34,953 nt of DNA from CAG-1031 sp964391735 (lineage in GTDB: Bacteria; Bacteroidota; Bacteroidia; Bacteroidales; Muribaculaceae): positions 1 to 34,953 of the forward strand of contig CAYMNF010000013.1 in NCBI GenBank assembly GCA_964391735.1, in the 5' to 3' direction. Each line of letters opens with the position of its first letter. Position 1 is the first letter of the stretch. The position numbers were made by a program, and so were the translations under genes. The notes below the pieces were generated by a model. That model was given only the letters and a program-made list of their open reading frames with translations. It did not search any database and was not told the origin of the DNA. This document shows positions 22,203 through 31,725 of the stretch, piece after piece.

Positions 22203-24881
22203 ATGAAATACAACTTCAATGTCGACTATCGCACCAACTGGGGCGAAGCGTTGTATATAACCGGGAATATACCGGCGTTGGGGAACGGTGACCCCTCACG
22301 TGCGTTGCCCATGTCGCTGCATGACACCGAGACTTGGCGTGCAGAGATTGACACCGAGATGCCGGCCGAGGGGCTCGAATACTCATATATCGTTCGCCAT
22401 GAAAACGGCAGTGTGCGCCATGAGTGGGGTACCCCGCGCCATATTGTCCCCATGCCCGGCATCAGCCGTTATGAGTTCTTTGACCGTTGGCAAGACCAAC
22501 CCTGGGACAAACCGTATTATGCCTCGGCGTTTGTTGACTGCATAAATAATCGCCCCAAGCGCCAGAATGCCGTTAATCCCGTCAACGGCATGGTGAATCT
22601 GGGTGTCTCGGCACCCATGATTGCTGCGGACGAGGTGCTGGCCGTGAGCGGTGATATCCCGGCCCTGGGCGAGTGGGACCCCGCAAAGGCCCTGCGCATG
22701 AGTGACGCCGACTTCCCCCGTTGGAGTGTCAACATCTCACTGAGGGACATTAAAAAGCCGTTTGAGTACAAGTTCCTCATCATAAAAAAAGACACCGGTG
22801 AGGTTGTCGCCTGGGAGGGTAGGGAGAATCGCGTCTTCGACCTGAAGCCCTTCTGCACCGACGAGGCTATGGTTGTCGGCGGCATGCGCTTTGTAAACCC
22901 CTTACAACCCTGGCGCGGCGCCGGCACCGCAATACCCGTGTTCTCACTGCGTAGCGATGAGGACTTTGGCGTAGGCGATTTCCATGACCTGTTCAAGATA
23001 GTAGACTGGGCTGCCAAGACCGGACAAAAAATGGTGCAGTTGCTCCCCATCAACGACACCACAATGTCAAAAACATGGGTTGACAGCTATCCCTACAACT
23101 CAAACTCAACCTTTGCCCTGCACCCGATGTATCTGCGCCTCGAGGCAATGGGTAAGCTCAATGACCCCGAGCGTATGCGGTGGTATGAGGAACAGCGTAA
23201 AGCCGTGAACGCCCTCCCCGAGATTGACTATGAGCTGGTAAACAACATCAAGGGGCAATATACCCGCGAACTCTTTGAGCAGGACGGCAAAAAAGTTGTT
23301 GCCTCAAAGGATTTCAAGGAGTTTGTAAAGGCCAACGAGCATTGGCTCCTTCCCTATGCAGCGTTCTGCGTGCTGCGCGACGTATACGGCACACCGGAGA
23401 TGTCTCATTGGGGCGAATATGCGGTATACAACGATCAGCGTGTGGCTCAGTTTATCAAGGAGCATAAGGTTGAGGTTGACTATGTTTGCTATCTACAGTA
23501 CTTCCTTGACAAACAGCTTAGGGAGGCGACAGCATACGCACACTCAAAGGGCGTGGCCCTGAAGGGTGACATACCCATCGGTATCTCACGCACCAGCGCC
23601 GATGCCTGGACCAGCCCGCGCCTGTTCTATCTTGACAGCCAGGCCGGTGCCCCGCCGGATGACTTCTCGGTTTTGGGCCAGAACTGGGGCTTCCCAACAT
23701 ACAACTGGGAGGAGATGGGCCGCGACGGCTTTGCCTGGTGGAAAGCACGTTTCCGCAACATGGCCAAATATTTTGACGCTTATCGTATAGACCATGTCCT
23801 GGGTTTCTTCCGCATCTGGCAGATACCCATGAAGGATGTCCACGGGCTGCTTGGCTTCTTCAATTCGGCCCTCCCCTTCAGTGCCGATGAGCTCAGAAAC
23901 AACTATGATTTTTGGATAAACGTTGACCTGCAGACCAAGCCTTTCATCATGGACTGGTTCCTGGGCGACTTCTTCGGTGAATATACCGATGAGGCCCGCA
24001 GCCGATTCATGCACCCCGTGGGTGGTGGCCGCTATGAGCTCAATGATGACTTCAAGACCCAACGACAGGTTGTTGAGTATTTTGACAACCAGGAGCATAA
24101 TGACAAGAACAACCGCCTGCGTGACGCCCTTCTGGGGTTGATAGACAATGTACTGTTCATTGAGGACCCGTATGAGGCCGGGAAATATCACCCGCGCATC
24201 GCCGGCCAGATGACATACATTTACCGCTCGTTGACAGATTATGAGAGGTGGTGCTATGACCGATTGTACAACGACTTCTTCTATCGTCGCAACAACGATT
24301 ACTGGTATGGCAAGGCTATGTGGAAACTGCCCCCGCTGATTGACGCCACCGACATGCTGGTGTGTGCCGAGGACTTGGGCATGATTCCCGATTGCGTCCC
24401 CTCAGTGATGCAGCAGCTTGAGATTCTGGCACTTGAGATACAGCGTATGCCCAAGGACCCGCGGTCAGAGTTCGGTAACACATGGTCATACCCCTATTAT
24501 TCAGTCTGCACAACCTCAACCCACGACATGCCCGGCATACGCCAGTGGTGGGAGGAGGACCGCGCCAAAACCCAACGCTACTACAACAACGTGCTGCATG
24601 AGGGTGGCGAGGCACCCGTTTATGCCGAGCCGTGGATATGCCAGAAGATTCTGGAGCTGAACCTCAACTCCCCCTCTATGCTGTGCATCCTGCCGCTGCA
24701 GGACTGGCTCTCGATGGACGGCTCGCTCAGGCGTCATGACCCGCGTGAGGAGCAGATAAATGTGCCGGCAAATCCGCGTCACTACTGGCGCTATCGCATG
24801 CACATGACACTGGACGAACTGAACAACGCACAGGCCTTCAACCACAGGGTTGCCCAAATGGTTGCAGGCAGCGGACGTTGA
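22203..24881 (+). CDS. malQ: 4-alpha-glucanotransferase (GH77) with two CBM20 modules
   Basis: An 892-residue cytoplasmic amylomaltase/DPE2-type enzyme that transfers glucan segments between maltodextrins or to glycogen. Two N-terminal starch-binding modules (about 1-105 and 120-235) show the repeated core ALYITGNIPALGNGDP and VLAVSGDIPALGEWDPAKAL. The GH77 barrel follows from ~245. Its catalytic residues are in place: nucleophile D530 in YRIDHVLGFFRIW, acid/base E723 in CAEDLGMIP and D775 in STHDMPGIRQWWEED. There is no signal peptide, so it acts on internal glucans. It is 64 bases after the stress protein gene and ends at a strong terminator. No other glycogen gene is in the window. Confidence 0.95.
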   Translation: MKYNFNVDYRTNWGEALYITGNIPALGNGDPSRALPMSLHDTETWRAEIDTEMPAEGLEYSYIVRHENGSVRHEWGTPRHIVPMPGISRYEFFDRWQDQPWDKPYYASAFVDCINNRPKRQNAVNPVNGMVNLGVSAPMIAADEVLAVSGDIPALGEWDPAKALRMSDADFPRWSVNISLRDIKKPFEYKFLIIKKDTGEVVAWEGRENRVFDLKPFCTDEAMVVGGMRFVNPLQPWRGAGTAIPVFSLRSDEDFGVGDFHDLFKIVDWAAKTGQKMVQLLPINDTTMSKTWVDSYPYNSNSTFALHPMYLRLEAMGKLNDPERMRWYEEQRKAVNALPEIDYELVNNIKGQYTRELFEQDGKKVVASKDFKEFVKANEHWLLPYAAFCVLRDVYGTPEMSHWGEYAVYNDQRVAQFIKEHKVEVDYVCYLQYFLDKQLREATAYAHSKGVALKGDIPIGISRTSADAWTSPRLFYLDSQAGAPPDDFSVLGQNWGFPTYNWEEMGRDGFAWWKARFRNMAKYFDAYRIDHVLGFFRIWQIPMKDVHGLLGFFNSALPFSADELRNNYDFWINVDLQTKPFIMDWFLGDFFGEYTDEARSRFMHPVGGGRYELNDDFKTQRQVVEYFDNQEHNDKNNRLRDALLGLIDNVLFIEDPYEAGKYHPRIAGQMTYIYRSLTDYERWCYDRLYNDFFYRRNNDYWYGKAMWKLPPLIDATDMLVCAEDLGMIPDCVPSVMQQLEILALEIQRMPKDPRSEFGNTWSYPYYSVCTTSTHDMPGIRQWWEEDRAKTQRYYNNVLHEGGEAPVYAEPWICQKILELNLNSPSMLCILPLQDWLSMDGSLRRHDPREEQINVPANPRHYWRYRMHMTLDELNNAQAFNHRVAQMVAGSGR

Positions 24882-24896
24882 TATATAAAAGGACGC

Positions 24897-24957
24897 TAAA
24901 GTTGACGACCACCCCGGGGCAATAACCCCGCGGATGGCCGTCAACTTTAATCTTTTG
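24897..24957 (+). terminator. Strong intrinsic terminator after malQ
   Basis: TAAAGTTGACG (24897-24907) pairs perfectly with CGTCAACTTTA (24939-24949); inside, CGGGG and CCCCG form a second stem. TCTTTT follows. Confidence 0.85.
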
Positions 24958-24960
24958 TGA

Positions 24961-24991
24961 TTGCGTATTTTGCGCCGTAATACTATATTTG
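24961..24991 (+). promoter_or_regulatory. Promoter abutting the long TPR gene
   Basis: TTG (24961-24963), 20 bases, then TATATTTG (24984-24991), an exact TAnnTTTG. The ATG at 24997 follows after five bases, so little or no 5' leader is expected. Confidence 0.65.
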
Positions 24992-24996
24992 CACGT

Positions 24997-27975
24997 ATGA
25001 AACCTCTAAGAATTTTCTTTGCGGGATTGTTGGCCGGGGGTACCCTGGCGGTCAGTGCCCAAATCAATAGTCCGATGCCGGCCGGATACCTTGACCGTGC
25101 CCGGCTTATGAACATCGACCACAACTATCAGGGTGTTGCCGACCAGACCCGCAACGCCTCGCCGGGCGAGGAGCGCGCTTGGCTCAGAGCGGTTGCGGCA
25201 TTGGCTACCGACAATGAGGACGCCTTCAGGTTGCTGACGCGGTTTTTGCAGCACTATCCGGCATCACCTCTGCGCATGCAGGCGCAAATGGCCCTGGCCG
25301 ATATCGATTTTGCCGACGGCTTGTATGCCGATGCCCTTGAAAAATATATAGCTATCGGGGCAGATTCCTTTGCCGAGCCGTTGGCCAACCAACTGGCGTT
25401 GCGACGCGCTTACTGCCGCATAATGCTTGGCGATTACTCCCGCGCCGAGGAGGACCTGTCAACCTTAGAGGCCTCACCGCAGTTGGCACAGACAGCCCTG
25501 TTTTACCGCGCTTACATCGCCTATGCACAACGACAATTCGGGAAGGCCACCGAGATGTTCAACCGCTGTGACACCGCAACTTACCCCGGGTCGGCAGCCC
25601 CGTTTTATCTGATGCAGATCGACTTTGCCGAGGGTAAATACCCCGCAGCGTTAGAGCGTGCCATGGCCCTGTTATCCACCCCCGGGATGGGAGATTTTGA
25701 CGCCGAGAGCAACCGTATCGCCGGTGAGAGCCTCTACAATATGGGGCGCACCACCGAGGGCCTCTCATATTTGTGGACATACGCCTCTTTGGTGGATAAT
25801 CCCGCTCCCTCAGCATTGTATATCCTTGGCATCAGCGAGTTTGACCAGGGTAATTGGGACAACGCCATCAAGTTGTTGCAACGCGCCGTCCCCGCCGGCA
25901 ATGCCATGGGGCAAAGCGCATACCTTATGTTAGGACAGGCTTATGAGCAACGGGGTGACCATGACGCCGCCGTGATGGCTTTCGAGCAGGCTTATCGACA
26001 GAATTTTGACCGTAAGGTGCAGGAGACCGCTTTCTACAACTATGTCGTGGCCAATGTGCAAGGGGGAAAGGTGCCCTTCGGCTCCTCGGTAAAGATTATG
26101 GAAAATTTCCTCAGGGAGTTTCCTAACTCAACATACGCGTCAACAGTTGAGGAGTACCTCGTTGACGGGTATATGACCGAGAACGACTATGGCCACGCCC
26201 TTGAGGCATTGGACCGCATCAAGCACAAGACCCCGAAACTTGAGGCTGCCCGCCAGCGCGTGCTATTTGTGTTGGGAAGCCGTGAGTATCAGGAGGGCAA
26301 CTATCGGCTGGCCGAGGAGCACCTGCGACAGGCATCCGCGCTCGACTGCGAGGGCACCGACGCCTCTATCCGCGCCCAAAGCCGGTTGTGGTTAGGCGAC
26401 TGCCTGATGCAAAACGACAAATACTCAGCTGCCGCACAACAATACAAAGCATATCTTGACGCCGTCCCCAAAAACAAGCAAACCGCCTACAACAGGATGG
26501 TGGCAGAATACAACATGGGGTATGCCCTCTTTAACAACAAAAACTATAAGGGCGCTGAGGCCGATTTCAAAACCGCATTGGATTTGGCGAAGTCAACAAC
26601 AGGGGACAAATCCCTGTTGGCCGACATCCAGACCCGTATTGCTGACTGCCGGTATTATCTTGGCGACTATTCTGCGGCCGAGGGTCTGTACAGCAACGCC
26701 TATGCGCAACTCCCTGACAACGGCGACTATGTGTTGTATCAATTGGCTATGGTTAAGGGCCGCCAGGGAAAAGGGGCTGAAAAAATTGCGTATCTTGATG
26801 ACCTGATGAAGCGTTTCCCGGGCTCAACCCTTTTGCCGGGGGCCATGCTTGAGAAGGCTCAAAGCCAGGTTGAGGCCGGCAATGTTGACAACGCCCGTCA
26901 GACATACCGTAACCTCACCGAGTTGTATCCCGAAACACCCGCCGGACGTAACGGCTACCTGCAGATGGCCATGGCTTTGATGCAGAACGGCCAAAGGGAC
27001 GCCGCCGTTGAGGCATACAAGGAGGTGATAGTGCGCTATCCCACCAGCAGCGAGGCCGGTGTGGCCGCTGAGGACCTTAAGAATCTCTATGCCGGTGAGG
27101 GACATCTGGTTGAGTTCGTTGATTTTATCAACTCGGTACCCAACGCTCCCAAAATTGAACAGTCAACCCTTGAGGCTGCTGCTTTCGAGGCCGCCCAAAA
27201 CCAATATGCCGAAAAGGGCAAGACTTCCCTCCTGGAAAAATATCTGGCTGAATATCCCGAGGGTGCCAATCGACCGCAAGCTCTGTATTACATGGCCGAG
27301 GCATCTTGGAAAGCCGGGAAACACTCCCAGACTGTGTTGCGTGCTCAGGAACTCATAACGGCTTATCCCCACTCTGAGGCTTCTCGTTATGCCATGTTGT
27401 TGAAGGCCAAGTCTCAGGCCGCACAGGGCAAACATGAGGCCGCGCTTGTTGACTATCGCGCTCTCGAGCAGAGTGCCTCAGACCCTGCAACTGTCGAGGA
27501 GGCCCGGTTGGGAATTTTGCGCTCGGCATCAATATTGGGACGCAACAACGAGGTCCTGGAGCTGACGTCTGACATGCTGGCATCGGCATCCTCAAATGAG
27601 GTGCGGGGCGAGGTCAACTACCGCCGCGCACTGGCCCTCAACGCAATGAAGAGGTATGCCGAGGCTGACAAGATTCTGCAGGCTCTGGCCGCAACCCCGG
27701 GCGAGCTATACGGCTCAATGGGTGCGGTGGCTTACGGGCAATCACTGCTTGACCGCGGAAAAGTTGTTGAGGCTGAGACGGTTGTCAACAACTTTATCGA
27801 TGCCGACCCGCCACATCAGTACTGGTTGGCCCGCGGGTTTATCCTTTACAGCGACATCCTGCGCAAACAGGGCAAGACTTTTGAGGCTGATGAGTATCTG
27901 CGCAGCCTGCGCGACCACTACCCCGGCCGTGATGCTGACATCAATACTATGATTAATCGTAGACTCAATCCCTGA
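24997..27975 (+). CDS. Large periplasmic TPR protein
   Basis: A 992-residue exported helical-repeat protein. ATG 24997 gives a clean signal peptide (MKPLRIFFAGLLAGGTLAVSAQ, cleavage near 21); an in-frame TTG at 24961 lies in the promoter. Almost the whole mature chain is TPR-like: clear units include ALAAKxx-type helices such as AYLMLGQAYEQRGDHDAAVM, YNMGYALFNNKNYKGAEADF and LQMAMALMQNGQRDAAVEAY, and several repeats begin near F/Y-P motifs (ELYPETPAGR, VRYPTSSEAG) as in YbgF/BamD-like proteins. It lies 5 bases upstream of an outer-membrane barrel gene. The pair suggests assembly or scaffolding at the outer membrane; no direct evidence fixes the role. Confidence 0.85.
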   Translation: MKPLRIFFAGLLAGGTLAVSAQINSPMPAGYLDRARLMNIDHNYQGVADQTRNASPGEERAWLRAVAALATDNEDAFRLLTRFLQHYPASPLRMQAQMALADIDFADGLYADALEKYIAIGADSFAEPLANQLALRRAYCRIMLGDYSRAEEDLSTLEASPQLAQTALFYRAYIAYAQRQFGKATEMFNRCDTATYPGSAAPFYLMQIDFAEGKYPAALERAMALLSTPGMGDFDAESNRIAGESLYNMGRTTEGLSYLWTYASLVDNPAPSALYILGISEFDQGNWDNAIKLLQRAVPAGNAMGQSAYLMLGQAYEQRGDHDAAVMAFEQAYRQNFDRKVQETAFYNYVVANVQGGKVPFGSSVKIMENFLREFPNSTYASTVEEYLVDGYMTENDYGHALEALDRIKHKTPKLEAARQRVLFVLGSREYQEGNYRLAEEHLRQASALDCEGTDASIRAQSRLWLGDCLMQNDKYSAAAQQYKAYLDAVPKNKQTAYNRMVAEYNMGYALFNNKNYKGAEADFKTALDLAKSTTGDKSLLADIQTRIADCRYYLGDYSAAEGLYSNAYAQLPDNGDYVLYQLAMVKGRQGKGAEKIAYLDDLMKRFPGSTLLPGAMLEKAQSQVEAGNVDNARQTYRNLTELYPETPAGRNGYLQMAMALMQNGQRDAAVEAYKEVIVRYPTSSEAGVAAEDLKNLYAGEGHLVEFVDFINSVPNAPKIEQSTLEAAAFEAAQNQYAEKGKTSLLEKYLAEYPEGANRPQALYYMAEASWKAGKHSQTVLRAQELITAYPHSEASRYAMLLKAKSQAAQGKHEAALVDYRALEQSASDPATVEEARLGILRSASILGRNNEVLELTSDMLASASSNEVRGEVNYRRALALNAMKRYAEADKILQALAATPGELYGSMGAVAYGQSLLDRGKVVEAETVVNNFIDADPPHQYWLARGFILYSDILRKQGKTFEADEYLRSLRDHYPGRDADINTMINRRLNP

Positions 27976-27980
27976 TAATC

Positions 27981-29639
27981 ATGAAGATGACTAAATATTT
28001 TGCAATAGCACTGTTGGCAACCGCCGGTGTTGAATGCGCCCATGCGCAAGCACTGACACACGAGTTTGTCAGCACGCACACTCCGGCTGTTGCCGAGGGG
28101 TCGGCTAACCGACTGATACTCTCACCCAAGCTTGACCTCCCTGAGGTGAAGCCGGGCAAACTCTCATTCAGCACCCGCAAGGTGACTACCGCGGTGCCGT
28201 CGTTGATACAAATCACCGAGCCCGTTGAGTGGAAAGACTCGTTGCCGCAGGGAGACACCCCCGGATACGCCGTTTTGGGTCTCGGTGCCCCAATGTTTTC
28301 CATCCCCTTGTCAGCCGGGTATCGGATTTTTGACGATGACTCAAAGCTGCTGAAGGTCTGGCTGCAATATGACGGGGAGGCATATCGCCGCAGCAGTGAG
28401 TACTGGCGTTCACAATCACTTGCAGGCGGCCTCTATGGGTCCTATACCTTCAACGATTATTCGCGCCTTGATGCCGATGTCTCATATCAGTGGAGCCGTT
28501 ACAACCGTCCTTGTCAGGAGGTGGGCAACTGGGTGCGCACAGGCAAAATTGACGTGGCCGCTGCCTGGCATTCACGTATCGACGGCCTGCAATATACCGT
28601 CGGTGCGGGCTTCAACAGGTTCGGTTACTCACTGAGGGATTTTGACGGGGCTAACGATTGGGCCGTCAACGTTGCCGGGAAAGGACGCATGGCCCTCAGC
28701 GATAACAGTGCCGCTCTGCTGGATCTGGATGTTACCGTGCTGAGGCGCGGAAGGTGGTATGGGGAGTATTTTGAACCCATGTGGTTGCACTTGGATGCCA
28801 AGACCTCAGCACTGCTGTCTCTCACCCCGGCTTATACGCTAAAGAGTGCTGACTGGGGATTCAAGGTAGGCCCACGTATCGAGGTGTCATTCAACGCCGG
28901 CAAGGCATTCCACATCGCTCCCGTGGCCGAGGGGTGGTGGACTCCCTTGAATCGGCTCACAGTTGCTCTTAAGGCCGGTGGCGGTGAATACATAAACCGT
29001 TTGGCCGACCTGCACGCTTTGGCGCAACGCACTTCGCCACTCATCTCATACGGCTTCAGTCACATCCCTTTCACCATTGACTTGCAGGCCACTTACGGGC
29101 AGCTGCGCGGGTGTTGGGCATCAGTCTTCGGCGGCTGGGCACGTGCCAATGACTGGCTTATGCCCTACGACGGCCAATTTGCCGAGGTTGATATCCGCGG
29201 ATTCCATGCCGGCGTGGAGGTCGGTGGCGCTTTCCGCAGTTTGCTGAGCGGCTCACTTCGCTATGAGGTCGCCCCCGGTGGTAGGGAGAATGCCTACTAT
29301 CTGTGGCGTGACCGCGCAAAGCATGTCCTGACGGCCCGCCTGCAAGCGTTCCCCATCAAGGGCCTCACCCTGACAGCCGACTACACGTTGAGGGCTTGCC
29401 GCGCGTGGTATCAGAATATCGCCCTTGAGGACCCCGATTTCCCGGCTATAATTTTGGCCTATAAGCGTCTGAACCTCGGTAACCTTTCGCGTTTGACATT
29501 GGGCGGTGAATATCTCTTTATGCCGCGTCTCTCATTCTTTGCCAATGTGGATTTCTCCCTCACGCCCCACACATATAATATAGACCTTACCCCGGCGTCC
29601 CTCTGGGTTGCCACAATCGGCGCTTCCTATAAGTTTTAA
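27981..29639 (+). CDS. Outer-membrane beta-barrel protein without TonB plug
   Basis: A 552-residue exported protein. A signal peptide (1-23, ending AHAQ) is followed by ~70 residues of mature N-terminus, then a long series of amphipathic strands rich in aromatic residues (YRIFDDD, LYGSYTF, DVSYQWSRYN, YTVGAGFNRFGY), ending in ATIGASYKF with the terminal phenylalanine typical of outer-membrane barrels. I see no plug domain or TonB box, and the size is too small for a full TonB receptor. It sits between the TPR gene (5 bases) and an ABC-importer lipoprotein (8 bases), apparently in one operon. The substrate and function are unknown. Confidence 0.75.
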   Translation: MKMTKYFAIALLATAGVECAHAQALTHEFVSTHTPAVAEGSANRLILSPKLDLPEVKPGKLSFSTRKVTTAVPSLIQITEPVEWKDSLPQGDTPGYAVLGLGAPMFSIPLSAGYRIFDDDSKLLKVWLQYDGEAYRRSSEYWRSQSLAGGLYGSYTFNDYSRLDADVSYQWSRYNRPCQEVGNWVRTGKIDVAAAWHSRIDGLQYTVGAGFNRFGYSLRDFDGANDWAVNVAGKGRMALSDNSAALLDLDVTVLRRGRWYGEYFEPMWLHLDAKTSALLSLTPAYTLKSADWGFKVGPRIEVSFNAGKAFHIAPVAEGWWTPLNRLTVALKAGGGEYINRLADLHALAQRTSPLISYGFSHIPFTIDLQATYGQLRGCWASVFGGWARANDWLMPYDGQFAEVDIRGFHAGVEVGGAFRSLLSGSLRYEVAPGGRENAYYLWRDRAKHVLTARLQAFPIKGLTLTADYTLRACRAWYQNIALEDPDFPAIILAYKRLNLGNLSRLTLGGEYLFMPRLSFFANVDFSLTPHTYNIDLTPASLWVATIGASYKF

Positions 29640-29647
29640 AGAGCGAT

Positions 29648-30718
29648 ATGAGAGGGTTTAAGCTATTGCTTGCTTCCGGTCTATTTGTTCTGCTCGGGTG
29701 CAGCCGACATGCCGGGTCGCATAATCAGGCAACCATTGTTGGCGACACCTTGACAAAACACGCCAAGTGGCTGACGCTCGTTGAGCGTGGCGACACGGTA
29801 TTCGCCGATATTCGCAGCCCCTGGCGCAAGGATGCCCAACCTACACGACTGGTTTTCCCCGGTGATACCGCAATTGGCAGCGCCGTGGTGTACTCCTCGG
29901 TCTACGCCGGCGCCTTGAAGATGCTCGGCAGCCTTGATGTGGTTACCGGGGTGGCTGATGCCCAATATTTTAAGATTCCGGAGATAACCCGGGGGCTTTC
30001 CTCCGGGAAAATCGTCGATGTCGGTAACTCTCAGAACCCTTCAGTCGAGGCGATTATCAACCTTAAGCCGGATGCCCTCATCGTTTCGCCATATCAAGAC
30101 AGTGACTTTGGCGCATTACGTCGTTTGGGTGTGTCGGTGATCGAGATGATGGACTATATGGAGGAGTCTCCATTGGGCCGCGCTGAGTGGATAAAATTGC
30201 TTGGCCTTATCGTTGGAAAACGGCAGAAGGCAGACTCGATTTTCAACTCGGTTGCCCAAAATTATAATGCTCTGAGGGAGACCGCCGCCAAAACGAAATC
30301 ACGCCCCACAGTTCTCTCTGAGATTCCTTATGCCGGCGTCTGGTATGTGCCGGGCGGTAAAAGCTACATGGCCCGCCTTTTTAAGGATGCCGGGGCTAAT
30401 TATCCCTGGGCCGATACTGATGAGGTCGGCTCCCTCCCTCTGAACTTTGAGGCTGTTTTCAGCAAAGCCTACAAGGCCGATGTGTGGCTGGTGAAAAGTT
30501 TGGGGAAGGAGTCGTTAAAGAGGCTGCGTACCGATAACCCTTTGTTGCAGCGTTTCAAGGCTTTTGCTCCCGCCCGAGTATGGAGCGTAGATACCGAAAA
30601 TACCGACTTTTTTGAGTCTTTCCCCTTCCATCCTGATTATCTTTTGCAGGACTATATCGCCATTTTCCACCCAGAAACGGGTATGGCGCCCCGATGGTTT
30701 GCGCCATTGATGGAATGA
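29648..30718 (+). CDS. FecB/BtuF-type ABC substrate-binding lipoprotein
   Basis: A 356-residue periplasmic binding protein. The N-terminus MRGFKLLLASGLFVLLGCS contains a lipobox (LLGC, Cys18). The class III binding-protein fold is shown by the early VVYSSVYAGALKMLGSLDVV, then VGNSQNPSVEAIINLKPDAL, the long linking helix around WIKLLGLIVGKRQKADSIF, and YVPGGKSYMARLFKDAGANY in the second lobe. Such proteins deliver siderophores, heme or cobalamin to FecCD-type permeases. Its stop overlaps the permease start (ATGA). No cobalamin riboswitch is visible upstream, so iron chelate, heme and cobalamin all remain open. Confidence 0.9.
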   Translation: MRGFKLLLASGLFVLLGCSRHAGSHNQATIVGDTLTKHAKWLTLVERGDTVFADIRSPWRKDAQPTRLVFPGDTAIGSAVVYSSVYAGALKMLGSLDVVTGVADAQYFKIPEITRGLSSGKIVDVGNSQNPSVEAIINLKPDALIVSPYQDSDFGALRRLGVSVIEMMDYMEESPLGRAEWIKLLGLIVGKRQKADSIFNSVAQNYNALRETAAKTKSRPTVLSEIPYAGVWYVPGGKSYMARLFKDAGANYPWADTDEVGSLPLNFEAVFSKAYKADVWLVKSLGKESLKRLRTDNPLLQRFKAFAPARVWSVDTENTDFFESFPFHPDYLLQDYIAIFHPETGMAPRWFAPLME

Positions 30719-31722
30719 GGTTGAGTAGAGCCGGAGTGGCACAGATCGGATTCATCGTCGCCTGCGTTCTGCTTTTTGCTGCCTGCCTGTTTGTGGGGCA
30801 GGTGGATATCCCGGCCCGGGATGTTATCGACGCTCTGTTCGCTGCCGATAGGGCCGACAGCACTTGGCGGGTGATTGTCTGCGATGCGCGCTTGCCAATG
30901 GCTATAACGGCAATGTTGGCCGGCGCAGCCTTGTCGGTGGCCGGCCTACTGTTGCAAACTACTTTCAATAACCCCCTTGCAGGGCCGTCGATTTTGGGTA
31001 TCTCAACCGGTGCTTCTTTGGGGGTGGCAATCTTTGTCTTGGGATTCGGCACCGCCGGGGTCATAACTTCTATGGCAGGCGCGATGGCGGGCGCATTTGT
31101 TGTGCTGCTGTTCCTGCTGGCTTTTGCACGGTTGGTTCGTTCGGCTGCAATGTTGCTCATTGTCGGCATAATGGTGGGTTATTTCGCCTCCTCCGGGATT
31201 TCGCTACTCAATTTCTTTGCGGCGAATGAGGGGGCCGTCCAGGCTTATGTTGTCTGGGGACTCGGTAGTTTTTCCGCCGTTTCAACCGACACTTTGGGGT
31301 ACTTCGCCATTCCGTTACTGGTTACTATTTTGTCATCTTTCTTGCTGATAAAGCCCCTGGATGCCATGCTTCTGGGCGACAGATATGCAGCTTCAATCGG
31401 CGTGGACATTCCCCGCGCCCGCACGGCTATGATTGCGCTCTCGGGTCTGCTTACCGCTTTGGTAACCGCTTTTTGCGGCCCTATTGGCTTTGTGGGGCTT
31501 ATAGTCCCGCACGTGGCCCGTATGGCCACCGCCTCCGGCCAACACTCTGTCCTATTGCCCACTACCTTGTGGGCCGGCGCATCTATCGGTTTGCTTTGCG
31601 CCTTCCTCAGTGTCCTCCCGGTGGCCGGGGTGCTTCCCGTCAATGCCATCACTCCGGTTATCGGCGTGCCGGTTATCCTATATATAATCCTGCAACGCAA
31701 ACGGTTGCACTATTTTAATTAA
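30715..31722 (+). CDS. FecCD/BtuC-family ABC permease
   Basis: A 335-residue inner-membrane permease with about nine or ten hydrophobic segments. The family core is RLPMAITAMLAGAALSVAGL, then TTFNNPLAGPSILGISTGA, and later GPIGFVGLIVPHVAR, which includes the ATPase-coupling loop. I choose ATG 30715, which overlaps the upstream TGA (ATGA); an ATG at 30694 in the same frame lies within the lipoprotein gene and adds seven residues. It forms the importer with the preceding binding protein and following ATPase. Confidence 0.93.
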   Translation: MRLSRAGVAQIGFIVACVLLFAACLFVGQVDIPARDVIDALFAADRADSTWRVIVCDARLPMAITAMLAGAALSVAGLLLQTTFNNPLAGPSILGISTGASLGVAIFVLGFGTAGVITSMAGAMAGAFVVLLFLLAFARLVRSAAMLLIVGIMVGYFASSGISLLNFFAANEGAVQAYVVWGLGSFSAVSTDTLGYFAIPLLVTILSSFLLIKPLDAMLLGDRYAASIGVDIPRARTAMIALSGLLTALVTAFCGPIGFVGLIVPHVARMATASGQHSVLLPTTLWAGASIGLLCAFLSVLPVAGVLPVNAITPVIGVPVILYIILQRKRLHYFN

Positions 31723-31725
31723 CCG

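Noticed and set aside
29400..29650. Cobalamin riboswitch ahead of the ABC importer
   Set aside because: Only 8 bases separate the barrel gene from the binding-protein gene, and none of the conserved riboswitch boxes is present upstream of the operon at 24950-24996.
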